A stretch of DNA of 64,000 nt from Albibacterium sp963696875 (GTDB lineage: Bacteria > Bacteroidota > Bacteroidia > Sphingobacteriales > Sphingobacteriaceae). The stretch is from positions 682,001 through 746,000 of the forward strand of contig CAVOLQ010000002.1 in the NCBI GenBank assembly GCA_963696875.1, read 5' to 3'. Under the pieces are notes generated by a model. It searched no databases and was not told the origin of the DNA. It saw nothing but the letters and a program-made list of their open reading frames with translations. The position numbers and the translations under genes were made by a program. Below, piece by piece: positions 46,290-54,562 of the stretch (its first letter is position 1; every line of letters starts with the position of its first letter).

Positions 46290-47400
46290 GGCTTACGATA
46301 GAACCAAACCCTTTAATAACCTTCCCCCTCTTCCTCCACAAAAAAATATTGAAGAAGATATCGAAATATTAAAAAAACTAGTCATAACTTCTAGGGCACT
46401 TGCAACGACTAATAGCAGCGTACAGCGTTTGCCAAATCCATATATGCTTATCAATACCATTGCTCTCCAGGAAGCAAAAAACTCCACCGCTATTGAGAAT
46501 ATCTTCACTACAGAAGATGAATTATACAAAGCGGTATCAGACTCCATAAAAGAGAACAATGCCAATCCTGCTACAAAAGAGGTTTTAAGATACCGAGAAG
46601 CACTTTGGCACGGTTATGAACAACTCAAAGGAAAAGACTATATTAATCTTGAATCCATTATAAGTATTTTCCAACAAATCAAAAATTCGTCAAGCGGGCT
46701 TCGTGCACCTCAATCACTTACTGTGATTCAAAGAGGTCAAAGTGAATTTCGCGCAGGAGAAGTTATTTATACCCCGCCGAGGGGTGAAGGGATTATTGAA
46801 GCGATGATGAGTAACTTGTTAGGCTATTTAAACGATGATAAAAAATTTCCAGCAGACCCATTAATCAAGATGTGCGTTGGACATTACCAATTTGAGGCAA
46901 TACATCCGTTTCCCGATGGGAATGGTAGAACAGGGAGAATTCTAAACCTGCTCTATTTGGTTCATAAGGGACTTCTGGACCAACCTGTACTATACTTATC
47001 CAAATATATTATTATAAATAAGGATGATTACTATTATAATTTGAGTGTAGTGACCCAAAGAGGATCATGGAAACCCTGGATCTTATATATGCTGGATGCA
47101 ATTGAAAAAACTGCCGAATTAACCAGTCAGCTAATCATTAGTATACTTAAGCAAATGGAAGCCACATTGGAATATGCCCGACCCCAAATTAAATGGTACA
47201 ATAAAGAAGTAAACGAATTGTTATTTAGTCAACCTTATATCAAGCCAAAATTGCTTGGCGATACCCTTGGAATTTCATCTAGAACAACCTTAACTAAATA
47301 CTTTAACGAACTCGTTGAAAATAAAATCCTATCTCCAAAAAAGGACGGAAAAGAAGTTTTCTACATTAATGATGATCTTATTAGGATATTAGAAGGTTAA
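46288..47400 (+). CDS. Fic-domain protein (AMPylase), class II type
   Basis: A 370-residue protein. The Fic core has the complete active-site motif HPFPDGNGRTGR (about residues 210-221), which attaches AMP or another phosphate group to Ser, Thr or Tyr of a target. An N-terminal inhibitory helix, AKNSTAIEN (S/T-x-A-x-E-N), is also present, so the enzyme is self-inhibited. The C-terminal part looks like a winged helix (KPKLLGDTLGISSRTTLTKYFNELV), which suggests DNA binding. There is no separate antitoxin gene. Repeated ATATGTTCA-type sequences flank it. Confidence 0.92.
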   Translation: MAYDRTKPFNNLPPLPPQKNIEEDIEILKKLVITSRALATTNSSVQRLPNPYMLINTIALQEAKNSTAIENIFTTEDELYKAVSDSIKENNANPATKEVLRYREALWHGYEQLKGKDYINLESIISIFQQIKNSSSGLRAPQSLTVIQRGQSEFRAGEVIYTPPRGEGIIEAMMSNLLGYLNDDKKFPADPLIKMCVGHYQFEAIHPFPDGNGRTGRILNLLYLVHKGLLDQPVLYLSKYIIINKDDYYYNLSVVTQRGSWKPWILYMLDAIEKTAELTSQLIISILKQMEATLEYARPQIKWYNKEVNELLFSQPYIKPKLLGDTLGISSRTTLTKYFNELVENKILSPKKDGKEVFYINDDLIRILEG

Positions 47401-47434
47401 TATATTTTTTTGTCCTTAAAGTCAACTTAAAGCT

Positions 47435-47480
47435 AAAAAGATATGTTCACAAATAAATTAAACCTGGACATATCTTTTTT
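47435..47480 (+). terminator. Terminator after fic
   Basis: AAAAAGATATGT pairs with ACATATCTTTTT around a 21-nt loop and ends in a T-run, 35 bp after the fic stop. Confidence 0.75.
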
Positions 47481-47679
47481 AACTTCAAAACAATGGACAT
47501 AAAACGCACATATGTTCACTAATGTACAAATAACGAACACGTACTAAGGGTTTGCTCAAGCCGCAAATGAGAGAGGCCAAAATTGTTGCTGTACCTGCTA
47601 TAATCCCTGAATTGTATTATGCGAAACTGGCTGGTCCCGACCAAAGACAAGATAGCACAAGCCTGTCAGCTTCAGTTTT

Positions 47680-48168
47680 TCACCCCGAAACTCGTCTTCC
47701 AATAAACCAGAAAACGGGAACTAATGCTAACAACCACCAAGAAAGAATAGGCTTACTTTTTCGCTTTTCTGCCTCTTCCCTTTTTACCCGGGCATCCTCT
47801 ATCAGGTGTTTCTCTGATAGAGATCCTGTACTCATACTATCCGTTTGATGCTCGGTAGCGATAGCTTGTGATCGATAGTGCAACACAGCCCTTCCGCCTA
47901 ATAATCCACTATCTGGGTGAAAACGAAACCCATCGTTTAGCATCAAGACAGCAGATTCCCCAAAATACTTCATCAATTCCCGCTCCCTATTTTCCATGGC
48001 CGCCGACTGATCTTTTATAACCTCTTCTCGAGAAAGCGACATCACCTGGCTCTCCTTTTTGCTGAACTTTTGTTTCAAAGCAGCGCATCCCCAGAACAGT
48101 CCGCTGGTCGATAGAAATATCAGCCATACACCCCAACAGGAAGCTATTGTATATCTTTTCAGCATCAT
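47680..48168 (-). CDS. Hypothetical membrane-anchored coiled-coil protein
   Basis: A 162-residue protein. The N-terminal segment (WGVWLIFLSTSGLFWGC) could be a lipoprotein signal with Cys28. A helical charged middle (SREEVIKDQSAAMENRERELM; KREEAEKRKS) follows, then a C-terminal membrane helix (WWLLALVPVFWFIG). No family is recognised. The start overlaps the second exon of the CHAP peptidase gene by 4 bp (ATGA), so it is translationally coupled to that gene once the intron is removed. Confidence 0.65.
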   Translation of the reverse strand: MMLKRYTIASCWGVWLIFLSTSGLFWGCAALKQKFSKKESQVMSLSREEVIKDQSAAMENRERELMKYFGESAVLMLNDGFRFHPDSGLLGGRAVLHYRSQAIATEHQTDSMSTGSLSEKHLIEDARVKREEAEKRKSKPILSWWLLALVPVFWFIGRRVSG

Positions 48169-48281
48169 TCATTCCTCCCTTCTTGCCCTTGCACCCAATC
48201 TGATACTTGATAGATACTACTGATCAACCGACGTTTTTTATAAACGCCATCCCCTTCTCTACCGCTGGAGTCATTTGAATT
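48165..48281 (-). CDS. CHAP-type peptidase, exon 2
   Basis: Thirty-eight codons plus stop that follow the group II intron: NSNDSSGREGDGVYKKRRLI and on to the end. The open frame continues exactly in phase from exon 1 (50757-51473), giving ITIEG joined to NSNDSSG. This is the normal C-terminal block of this peptidase family. The Asn after EG is the probable third catalytic residue, so the enzyme is complete only after splicing. Confidence 0.85.
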   Translation of the reverse strand, partial: NSNDSSGREGDGVYKKRRLISSIYQVSDWVQGQEGRNE

Positions 48282-48342
48282 GTAGGATAGAAACCCGACG
48301 CCTTATTGCATTACTGCAGTAGGTTTTCGGGAGTCCTCCCCC

Positions 48343-48376
48343 GAACCGTACGTACACATTCCTGCGTATACGGCTC
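48343..48376 (-). ncRNA. Group II intron domain V
   Basis: A 34-nt hairpin beginning GAGCCGTATACGC and ending TACGTACGGTTC, the catalytic domain V, with the conserved AGC triad and GNRA-like tip region. Confidence 0.88.
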
Positions 48377-48394
48377 TCCACTATCATCCTCAAT

Positions 48395-50206
48395 CTATCC
48401 ATGGTGAATTTTCATGTGGCATTCATGACAAGTAGCCAGTGTTTTTCTATGTCTTGCAATCATCAATTTTTCCCACTTCTCTTTTCCTTTCAGCTCTTTT
48501 AATTTCCTGATGTGATGCATTTCAAGGTCATCTGTTTTTCCGCATAATTCACATTGTTTCGCTCCTAACCTATCTATAAGACTGGTTCGAAACTCGGTGT
48601 ATTTTACATCCGGAATATCGTCATGATTTGTCCATATATCACCCGTTTTGCGCCTGAACCCTTTATTGTAGAAGATTGCAGCTCTTTTACCTTTTTTCGT
48701 ATTGTAGTAAACCGTAAAGTTCTTGTTTTTCGTGTATTTACGAATGACCTTCGTCATGGTTGTCCTATACTTGTTGGCAAAAGTCTTATACATACTGTAT
48801 TCCATGATGTATTTAAAAGCAATCATATCAGTACTGTTATTTGCAATGCAGTAGTAGTTGTACATACCTTCTATTTCTGAATTAAATCTGCGTAATATTT
48901 CCAGATCATCATTGTTTATCAGAATCTTACGGTGTACAGCTCTCCAGATCATGTGTCCATTTTGGTGTTTAAACCTGATGATGTCATAATCTATGAGCTT
49001 CTTTTTGATTACCTCCAAGGGTAGCTTAAGCACGACCCTGTTGTTAAAGGATCTGTTTAGCCTACCTATTTTGTCTCTTTTGGCTGAATTCGTTTTCCGA
49101 ACAAAGATTTCATACCCAAGAAATTTTGCGGACTTATTCCCGTGGGTAATCAGGGTCTTTTCTGTCGATAGTTCGAGCTTCAGATTCTCCAGTAGATATA
49201 TTCCTATATCTTCCTTGATCACCTTAGCTTCTTCGATACTGCCAACCACCCCGATCAGGAAGTCATCCGCATACCTTGTGTACTTTATTCTTCTGTAGCT
49301 CGGATCCATATTGATACCATTAGGTACTTTGAGGCGTTCCTGCTCTACTTCACGTATGCTTTTTAGCAATACTCTTCTTGCTGCTGCATCTTCTGTTACT
49401 TTTAGTTCATTTGTCAATAGTTGTCTCTTTCTAACAAGCTTTTGAACTTCCTTACTCTGTTTACGGTGATTCCCTTTATTGAATTTCAGGATGTATTCTT
49501 CCATGTATCTGTCTAATTTATCCAGATATATATTGGCCAATATAGGACTTATGATTCCACCTTGCGGAGTGCCGCTGTATGTCCCATAGAATTTCCAGTC
49601 CTCAACATATCCTGCGTTCAGGAATTTTCTGATCAGTCTGATGAAACGGTCATCGTCGATACGTTCTTTCAGGATAGTGATCAGTACATCGTGACTGATA
49701 TTATCGAAAAAGCCTTTGATATCGCCTTCAATGAACCATTTTGTACCTGTGAAGGTTCTTTGGCATTGCATCAATGCTGTATGACAGCTTCTTTGCGGCC
49801 TGAAACCATGTGACAGGTTACTGAAACTGCCATCATAAATGGATTCCAGCATCATTCTGATTACTTCCTGAACCAGTTTATCCCCGAACGAGGGTATTCC
49901 GAGCGGCCTTTTTTTGCCGTTCTTTTTCGGAATATAAGTCCTCCTAGAGGGAAAGGGTTGATACGTTTCGTTTTTAAGCGAATCGATCAGTTTGCCGATT
50001 TTGGCGATGTTCATCCCATCGATGGTACCTCCATCAGCACCTTCAGTCATATTGCCAGGCTTGGCATATATGTTCTGGTAGGCGAGGTAGAACATCTCCT
50101 CATTGAACAGATTTCTGTAAAGTCTTTCAAACTTATAGTCTGTATCACTACTGTGTCTGGATAGACTGTTTAATACATTTTCTGGATCTCTTTTAATGTC
50201 TCTCAC
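48395..50206 (-). CDS. ltrA: Group II intron reverse transcriptase/maturase
   Basis: A 603-residue intron-encoded protein. The reverse transcriptase has RPLGIPSFGDKLVQEVIRMML, FIEGDIKGFFDNISHD, GTPQGGIISPILANIYLDKLD and the catalytic YADDFLIG. The maturase (X) domain follows. The C-terminus is an HNH endonuclease: CELCGKTDDLEMHHIRKLK and CHECHMKIH with paired Cys. It promotes splicing of its own RNA and target-primed mobility. All catalytic residues seem intact, so the intron could be active. It lies in domain IV, in the same direction as the host gene. Confidence 0.95.
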   Translation of the reverse strand: MRDIKRDPENVLNSLSRHSSDTDYKFERLYRNLFNEEMFYLAYQNIYAKPGNMTEGADGGTIDGMNIAKIGKLIDSLKNETYQPFPSRRTYIPKKNGKKRPLGIPSFGDKLVQEVIRMMLESIYDGSFSNLSHGFRPQRSCHTALMQCQRTFTGTKWFIEGDIKGFFDNISHDVLITILKERIDDDRFIRLIRKFLNAGYVEDWKFYGTYSGTPQGGIISPILANIYLDKLDRYMEEYILKFNKGNHRKQSKEVQKLVRKRQLLTNELKVTEDAAARRVLLKSIREVEQERLKVPNGINMDPSYRRIKYTRYADDFLIGVVGSIEEAKVIKEDIGIYLLENLKLELSTEKTLITHGNKSAKFLGYEIFVRKTNSAKRDKIGRLNRSFNNRVVLKLPLEVIKKKLIDYDIIRFKHQNGHMIWRAVHRKILINNDDLEILRRFNSEIEGMYNYYCIANNSTDMIAFKYIMEYSMYKTFANKYRTTMTKVIRKYTKNKNFTVYYNTKKGKRAAIFYNKGFRRKTGDIWTNHDDIPDVKYTEFRTSLIDRLGAKQCELCGKTDDLEMHHIRKLKELKGKEKWEKLMIARHRKTLATCHECHMKIHHG

Positions 50207-50756
50207 ATTTTCCTTTATTAGTATTAAAAAATATTAGCTGCTTCCCTTCGCCATGTACAAGGCTTTCCCTTGTTCGGACTACTACGGAAGCTCCGTTACC
50301 CTGTCGGATATTCAAAGGTCTGCACCTCATAGCCACGTCTGTGGCATTCCGATTTAGGCAATCCCCGTTTAGATGCATAATGACAGGCATGATGGATTAT
50401 CGGATAGGACTTGTCTTTTTCTGCTTATTGCAGATGCGCCAAGGTTTGTTCTTGCTCTCATCCCGAAGGAAATAGGAGAAAGTACCTCGGTATGACGTTT
50501 GTAGTTATCTTCCGTCATAGCCACCGCGAAAAACCGCTTATACCATCCTTCAATCCGTTTTGATTTTATCCTTGTATCCATCGTTTCATCACCCCGTTCA
50601 GTCGCAGCCTGATAACTGGCTGACTTTCGGGTTTTCCAGCATGCTACACTCCCCGTCCTGTTTCCATTTCGGATAAGCTGGCCGATGATAGACTTATTAT
50701 TGAACACTAGTCCAGACTTTGCCATAGTCATTCATTACGCACCCTTACGGGCGCAC

Positions 50757-51473
50757 TCCTTCAATAGTGATTACATATTTCTCACCCCATTCATCTACAA
50801 AACCGACATGTGCAATCCGCTTTAAATTGGCGAAGTAGATACCGAAGACATCAGCGGGTTCAGGCCTATTAGGTTTTAGGTATGGGGTATTAGGTTTTAG
50901 GCGTAATTCGTCCCCCGAACCACGCACCTCGAATGCACCCCGAACCACGTTCCCCCTTTCCCAAATGACTCTGTCTTTCGGGAAAAGTGAAGGCGACCAA
51001 GGCGTTCGCGGTTGGAGAAAACCTGCTTCCGCAAAAACCCAACTCACAAAAGCTGCGCACCACGCGTAACCGCTCCCTAGCTGAGTAATGGCAAGGTATT
51101 CTTCGACGCGCTTCCCATCGTTTTTTCCCGTTTTCTCCCGTACACCGATCTCCCCAGAATAAATTTGTTTGATTTTATCCCTCAACTCGTCTCCCGGTCT
51201 CCCAATCACCCCGGACTCCGCACCCCGTAACTCGAACCCCGTACCTCGAACCTCGCTCACCCCATCACCCATCACCGACCACCCGCCACCGTTCATCCCT
51301 TCACCCATCACCGACCACTCATCACCGGTCCCCTCGTCCTCCGCACCACCTGCCCCTGGCTGATCGCTGATTACTGATAGCTGATCGCTGCTCACACCAA
51401 CGCCACTAAAGTAATTACAAAAGCAAACAACAGCCCCAAGAAAAACACCATATAAAACGATACTTTTTGCCAT
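50757..51473 (-). CDS. CHAP-type peptidoglycan peptidase, exon 1
   Basis: 239 codons before the intron. A signal-like N-terminus is followed by a repeat-derived region (residues about 29-95), then the NlpC/CHAP-type domain: GVREKTGKNDGKRVEEYL, catalytic Cys139 in YAWCAAFVSWVFAEAGF, a second repeat-derived insert (about 172-203), PADVFGIYF and catalytic His222 in RIAHVGFVDEWG, ending ITIEG at the splice point. It probably cleaves peptidoglycan peptides, as in phage or secretion lysins. The first 27 codons overlap the previous gene in another frame; the true start may be later. Confidence 0.8.
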
Positions 51474-51748
51474 GATTCTAAAGATTTAAAGGTTCCACTT
51501 AAATAATATTCCGCGTATTCTGCGAGCACGGGCCAGTAATGCGCGATCAGAAGATTGGTTAGCATAATAAAGGTTAGCACCAACATCACCACTAGCGGCA
51601 CTACTGTTAAAATTCCCAAATCAATAGGTGCCGCAGAAAAATCAAACCACCTCAATACCGGCGGAAATTTGATAAACAATAACAAAGTAAAACTGAATAA
51701 TATCAGTATCTTATACTTCTCTAATTGAAAAAACATATTTGTATTCAT
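51392..51748 (-). CDS. Hypothetical protein with three membrane segments
   Basis: A 118-residue protein: helices at about 12-28 (YKILILFSFTLLLFIKF), 45-70 (GILTVVPLVVMLVLTFIMLTNL) and 97-118 (VSFYMVFFLGLLFAFVITLV). No family is recognised. It precedes the CHAP peptidase and overlaps its frame by 82 bp, suggesting one transcription unit. Small membrane proteins beside lysins can be holins; this is inference. Confidence 0.6.
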   Translation of the reverse strand: MNTNMFFQLEKYKILILFSFTLLLFIKFPPVLRWFDFSAAPIDLGILTVVPLVVMLVLTFIMLTNLLIAHYWPVLAEYAEYYLSGTFKSLESWQKVSFYMVFFLGLLFAFVITLVALV

Positions 51749-51764
51749 ATCATTTTTTTTTAGT

Positions 51765-51838
51765 TTTCAGTGGTCAGCTATCAGCAGTCAGCTTTTAGGT
51801 AATAGGTATTAGGTTATCAGATTTCAGTAATCAGTTTT
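51765..51838. repeat. Short-repeat array (TCAGTGGTCAGC / TATTAGGT type)
   Basis: Degenerate tandem units of two kinds, TCAGTGGTCAGC.. and AGGTAATAGGTATTAGGT. The same two families occur in frame inside the CHAP gene and in non-coding DNA at 52800-52911. Confidence 0.65.
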
Positions 51839-51849
51839 TGAACTAAAAG

Positions 51850-51925
51850 AGATGCTTCGTTCCTCAGCAGGACAATAATTTATAATCTTCATGCTTGTCA
51901 TCCTTGAGCGAAGCGAAGGATCTAA
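51850..51925. repeat. REP-like half-sites
   Basis: GATGCTTCGTTCCTCAGCAG and TCCTTGAGCGAAGCGAAGGA are the two arm types of the palindromic repeat at 19051-19128, here arranged back to back. Confidence 0.5.
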
Positions 51926-51989
51926 ACTACCCGCACCTCGAAACCCATCCACCACTGCTAACAGTCTCTACTAGAAAACTATATCTCAT

Positions 51990-52148
51990 AAACTATACTA
52001 ACACACCATACATAAAAGCACCTAAGACCATAAATGTGGTCTGGAAATACAATCTAGTAAGCTATACTTGTAAACTATCTCCAGCTAACAAACTATGCTA
52101 ACACGCCATACATAAAAGCACCTCAGACCATACCCATAAATGTGGCCT
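51990..52148. repeat. Direct repeat pair with small hairpins
   Basis: Two copies of about 52-59 bp (51990-52041 and 52090-52148) share AAACTATnCTAACACnCCAT and ATACATAAAAGCACCT. Each contains GACCATAAATGTGGTC-like hairpins. The second copy ends in the stop codon of the DUF6266 gene. Confidence 0.65.
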
Positions 52149-52783
52149 TAGAAGTGTACCAAAGTCCCAACATACTGGCTGTTAGAAGGCGTTCCCCGAA
52201 GCGAATGCACCATCGCGTACACATGCACTTCATCTCCTCTTATCCAATCGGGAAGCGTTACGTAACATTGCTTGTCGCATCTAAATGCCTGCTCTTGCAC
52301 TACGAACGCCCCTTCTGTGGCATTGTACAAAACCACCCTTACCAAATCATCTTGGATACCCATAAAATCAAAAGACGGACTTTCCCATTTCAAAAGCACT
52401 TCTCCACACTTCACAAAAACCATCTCTAAATCCGAGAGCGGCGGCGTGGATCCTTTGCTCAATGCTACTTTCGGATAATCGATCTGCCAATCCGGATATA
52501 CGCCTGTTATGCCGTTGTACAGCAGCTCTTTCATAGCCCGGTTCCTTGGATTCAACTGTTTTTCTGGTAAAAAACCGATCGCAATGAGATCCTTGAATTT
52601 ATTTAAAAACTGGGTGGCGAAACCAAATTTGGATCGCTGGACTACCTGCGCTAACGAAGGCGCTTTGGTTGATTTCCGCGGTAAAGACCGCACGTAATTA
52701 GTTCCGTTGTTGCATATACAAAAAACAAGCGACCCCACCCGGCCGGAAACCGGCCCCATTATTCCTTTTTTTACAATTGCCAT
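52148..52783 (-). CDS. DUF6266 family protein
   Basis: A 211-residue protein. Family blocks: MGPVSGRVGSLVFCICNNG at the start, YVRSLPRKSTKAPSLAQVVQR, then FGFATQFLNKFKDLIAIGF and the C-terminal SNSQYVGTLVHF. DUF6266 proteins occur in clusters in Sphingobacteriaceae; their role is unknown. The conserved start resembles phage-tail or virion-assembly proteins in style only. A second DUF6266 gene lies 239 bp upstream on the same strand, separated by a short-repeat array. Confidence 0.85.
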   Translation of the reverse strand: MAIVKKGIMGPVSGRVGSLVFCICNNGTNYVRSLPRKSTKAPSLAQVVQRSKFGFATQFLNKFKDLIAIGFLPEKQLNPRNRAMKELLYNGITGVYPDWQIDYPKVALSKGSTPPLSDLEMVFVKCGEVLLKWESPSFDFMGIQDDLVRVVLYNATEGAFVVQEQAFRCDKQCYVTLPDWIRGDEVHVYAMVHSLRGTPSNSQYVGTLVHF

Positions 52784-52799
52784 AATTTTGTTGTTTTTA

Positions 52800-52911
52800 G
52801 CTGGCAGCGAATCAGTGGTCAGTGGTCAGTGGTCAGTGATCAGTGAATCAGTGGTCAGTTGTCAGCTATTAGTTTTTCAGGTATGAGGTGATAGATATTA
52901 GGTATTAGTTC
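52800..52911. repeat. Short-repeat array (TCAGTGGTCAGT type)
   Basis: Tandem TCAGTGGTCAGTGGTCAG units followed by TAGATATTAGGTATTAG units. It belongs to the same families as 51765-51838 and as the in-frame repeats of the CHAP gene. Confidence 0.7.
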
Positions 52912-53022
52912 AGAACGGAATTCCTTCGGTCAAGAAAAATAGCATAGGCCAATACTGCCCTTTATCTATTATCCCAAGCGAAAAACCCCTGCCCTGAGTT
53001 TTAGCTTCTACATGCTAAAAAA

Positions 53023-53667
53023 TCAACCCAGCATCACGATGGTTCCCGCATACTGTGAATTGGATGTCGTGTTCCCGTCCCGTTTCACTAAGAACGTCCA
53101 GCACACCAGCTCATCGCCACCAAAAATATCGGGAAACTCGATCCTGATCTCTTCCTCCCCGCGCGTCACATCTTCGTAGATCGTAAAGAGCTTTTTGGTT
53201 TTGTTGTACAGCAAGACCAAAACATCATCGTCCGCAAAAGAATTGAAACGGTTGACCATACTTACCCAAGAAACTGATAAGGTATTAGGTTCAACTTCTT
53301 CGATGGCAAGGTTGATCAAACCTGCCAAACTTCCCTTGCTCAATTCGATCCCTCCAAAATCGATTTCAAAATCAGGATACTCGCCGACGATCGCATTTTT
53401 CAGCATGGACTTCACCGCTTCGTTATAGCCGGTTGATTTGCCCAAGGTCGCATCGCTGAAACCAACATTTAAGACATCCTTGATCGGCTGCAAGAAACTG
53501 ACCGCCATGCCGAACTTCAACCGCTGCGCCAACTGCATGAGAGTTGCGGGCTTCTTGCTGGCCCTGGGCAAGCTTCGCAAATAGTCGATGCTCCGCCAAT
53601 TACTGCCCACTACGTTCCCCAGCTTCCCTGAGAAAGCACCCAAAGCACCTTTTGTGTACCTAGCCAT
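53023..53667 (-). CDS. DUF6266 family protein
   Basis: A 214-residue paralogue of the protein at 52148-52783: GALGAFSGKLGNVVGSNWR, YLRSLPRASKKPATLMQLAQR, LKFGMAVSFLQPIKDVLNVGF and C-terminal SNSQYAGTIVMLG. It is the first gene of the cluster that leads to the CHAP peptidase, with a -7 box 78 bp upstream. Confidence 0.87.
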   Translation of the reverse strand: MARYTKGALGAFSGKLGNVVGSNWRSIDYLRSLPRASKKPATLMQLAQRLKFGMAVSFLQPIKDVLNVGFSDATLGKSTGYNEAVKSMLKNAIVGEYPDFEIDFGGIELSKGSLAGLINLAIEEVEPNTLSVSWVSMVNRFNSFADDDVLVLLYNKTKKLFTIYEDVTRGEEEIRIEFPDIFGGDELVCWTFLVKRDGNTTSNSQYAGTIVMLG

Positions 53668-54191
53668 TTTTTAACAATTAAAAATTAAACCATTCTGTTA
53701 ACAAGATGTAATTTTGCATACCGGTATTTTTAACATCTTGCCAGCAAACATAAGATGGAGAAGAGTTCGCGACGAATTTTGGCACGCCATGACAAAATTT
53801 GGCAGGCCATGGCACAACTTGGCACACTTTTACGCAAAAAAGTGGATTTGTTGCGTTGTTTTCGGAGAAATACGTTGACTTGCGTTTCTCCCTTGGCATG
53901 TGTAGTTGGAGACTCCGCCAGACTTTTCTTGAGCATGTCATTAGGCAAGCTTCAGCGGCTGCTGAGAAGCCCTTGAGAGGGTGTTTAGAGATGGTTATCA
54001 CCATCCTATCCCCTTCTTCAGGCAGCCGCTAAACCCCTCCTAAGCAACACCTAAACAAGGGGTTAACTATGTCTCAAGCTTATCTCAAGCGCGATTCATA
54101 AACGTTTAACGAGGTCATCAAAAATAACCGTGGATCCGGCTGTATTCCTGGGTGCTGTAAAAATTTTAGGAACGATTTTTACAGATTGCAG
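53668..54191. other. 524-bp region before the DUF6266 cluster
   Basis: No supportable gene. It holds the cluster promoter (53745-53752), an inverted CAAGATG/CATCTTG pair at 53702-53740 in the presumed leader, and a run of TTGGCA-type units at about 53778-53830. Several overlapping short frames here look like chance. Confidence 0.45.
53745..53752 (-). promoter_or_regulatory. -7 promoter box of the DUF6266 cluster
   Basis: TATGTTTG on the minus strand fits TAnnTTTG and would give a leader of about 70 nt before the start at 53667. Confidence 0.55.
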
Positions 54192-54500
54192 TCATATGTA
54201 CCCATGAATCTTACTGTATTCCAAAGCTTCAGTAAGATCAGCATAATAGAAATAATTTCGATTGCCCAATTTGCGAGGTATGAGGACGCGGTTTCTAATA
54301 TGTCGATAATAGGTTCTTTCGCTGATTTTCAAAATATCGATGACCTGTTGTTTTCGTAGTACCTCTTTAAGTTCATTGGATTGGCAGGTTTCACATGCCT
54401 TCCCTTTGCAAGAAGTGGTTTCTGCATTTCCCACTAACTCATTCATTAATATTTCTATTTGCCGAACCACTCCAATCAATATATCTAGTTTAACAATCAT
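54192..54500 (-). CDS. Excisionase-type helix-turn-helix protein
   Basis: A 102-residue protein. The C-terminal half is a MerR/excisionase-like winged HTH (RKQQVIDILKISERTYYRHIRNRVLIPRK, then GNRNYFYYADLTEAL). The N-terminal half is a helix with two CxxC-like Cys pairs (SCKGKACETCQ). Such proteins occur next to integrases and on mobile islands; no integrase is visible here. It might regulate the adjacent genes. Confidence 0.8.
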   Translation of the reverse strand: MIVKLDILIGVVRQIEILMNELVGNAETTSCKGKACETCQSNELKEVLRKQQVIDILKISERTYYRHIRNRVLIPRKLGNRNYFYYADLTEALEYSKIHGYI

Positions 54501-54562
54501 AGCATTTCAATTCAAATTTAACAATGGATGGGTTTCAAATTCTGAAACGTTTATAAAAGCTC

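Larger units (their letters stand above)
48282..50756 (-). mobile_element. Group II intron, complete
   Basis: 2475 nt. The 5' end is GTGCGCCCGTAAGGGTGCG at 50756, the classic group II start. The 3' end is CTATCCTAC at 48282. Domain V is at 48343-48376 (GAGCCGTATACG, then CGTACGGTTC) with domain VI between it and the 3' end. A maturase gene fills domain IV. A likely EBS1 (TCCTTCG, 50464-50470) pairs with the last seven exon bases TGAAGGA, one pair G-U. It is inserted in phase 0 in the CHAP peptidase gene, and transcribed with it. Confidence 0.92.

Noticed and set aside
47552..47848. 98-codon plus-strand frame after fic
   Set aside because: It overlaps the coupled minus-strand gene at 47680-48168 and shows no recognisable domain.
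50369..50731. 120-codon minus-strand frame in the intron 5' part
   Set aside because: It lies in domains I-III of the group II intron RNA and is a chance frame.
48165..50745. Reading the CHAP gene as ending at GVRP (50745)
   Set aside because: Those last codons are the first bases of the group II intron; the frame resumes in phase after it.
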